A stretch of 64,000 nt of DNA from Pelagerythrobacter rhizovicinus (GTDB lineage Bacteria; Pseudomonadota; Alphaproteobacteria; Sphingomonadales; Sphingomonadaceae): contig NZ_SDPV01000001.1 in assembly GCF_004135625.1 (NCBI RefSeq), forward strand, positions 62,001-126,000, read 5' to 3'. Of the stretch, positions 63,836 through 64,000 are shown in pieces. Numbering within the stretch: the first letter of the stretch is position 1; every line of letters starts with the position of its first letter. Made by a program: the position numbers and the translations under genes. The notes beneath the pieces are model-generated. The model was not told the origin of the DNA and ran no database searches. It saw nothing but the letters and a program-made list of their open reading frames with translations.

Positions 63836-64000
63836 TTTGGGTCACGCGGAGACGCGGAGACGCGGAGAGTTTGGGCGCTCACGGACGCGCAGAGGCACGG
63901 AGGACGTCCGTCAGCGCCGCAGGCCTTATCGCGCCGACGCAACACGGTCCGGCAACGACTATTGCGGCTTCGCCGCTACGAACTTTCTCTGTGCCTCTGC
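63836..64000. repeat. Dispersed inverted-repeat element, family A, copy 3 (partial)
   Basis: Begins TTTGGGTCACGCGGAGACGC GGAGACGCGGAG immediately after hisA, the same left arm as at 4915. A further inverted block lies toward the right (CAGAGGCACGGAGG, later CTCTGTGCCTCTGC), but the expected right arm lies beyond the window. It separates hisA from whatever follows. Confidence 0.75.

Overview
The window is about 64 kb of GC-rich alphaproteobacterial chromosome, most likely from Sphingomonadales and probably near Erythrobacteraceae. This placement is inferred from the crtY-crtI-crtB carotenoid genes, the sspB/hisB neighbourhood, the many small sphingomonad-type proteins and the flagellar gene style; no rRNA or tRNA lies in the window to confirm it. 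Genes are dense and often overlap by ATGA-type junctions. No transposase, integrase, CRISPR array or tRNA was recognised.

Layout. 1-7.8 kb: flagellar operon fliL(partial)-fliM-fliN-fliO-fliP-fliQ-fliR-flhB, then fliD-fliS and a LuxR-type regulator whose receiver domain has lost its phospho-acceptor. 7.8-14.6 kb: Pho-box-preceded PhoX-family phosphatase, membrane protein, Dps, 6-phosphogluconolactonase, Nudix, DinB, MFS exporter. 14.6-21.7 kb (minus strand): biotin-dependent acyl-CoA carboxylase alpha subunit, a DUF559 gene bounded by inverted repeats, crtB, a LOG-family gene, crtI and crtY. 21.9-28.2 kb: MipA/OmpV porin and three secreted hydrolases. 28.4-31.8 kb: glycosyltransferase plus amylo-alpha-1,6-glucosidase. 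31.9-34.7 kb: TPP riboswitch, thiC, an NTF2-like gene and a broken second copy of the thiC 3' end. 34.7-37.0 kb: an AT-rich island with a PIN-domain protein and an unknown 335-residue protein. 37.0-49.7 kb: rifampin ADP-ribosyltransferase (arr), UPF0178, GFA proteins, many small stress-type proteins and lipoproteins, cspA, S41 and M19 peptidases, PEBP, SWIB. 49.8-51 kb: dapD. 51.1-60.0 kb: an acyl-CoA catabolic region: APH-like kinase, Zn alcohol dehydrogenase, ACAD11-like dehydrogenase, MFS symporter, a second pair of acyl-CoA dehydrogenases and an SDR. 60.1-63.8 kb: gmk, sspB and hisB-hisH-hisA.

The points most worth attention are the ACAD11-like kinase plus dehydrogenase module (the separated halves of the human ACAD10/11 fusion, which suggests 4-hydroxyacyl-CoA catabolism), the AT-rich PIN island beside the duplicated thiC tail, the DUF559 gene whose two ends lie in inverted repeat copies, the degenerate receiver regulator next to the flagellar genes, a FliM without the usual N-terminal CheY-binding peptide, and several families of dispersed palindromic repeats placed between genes.
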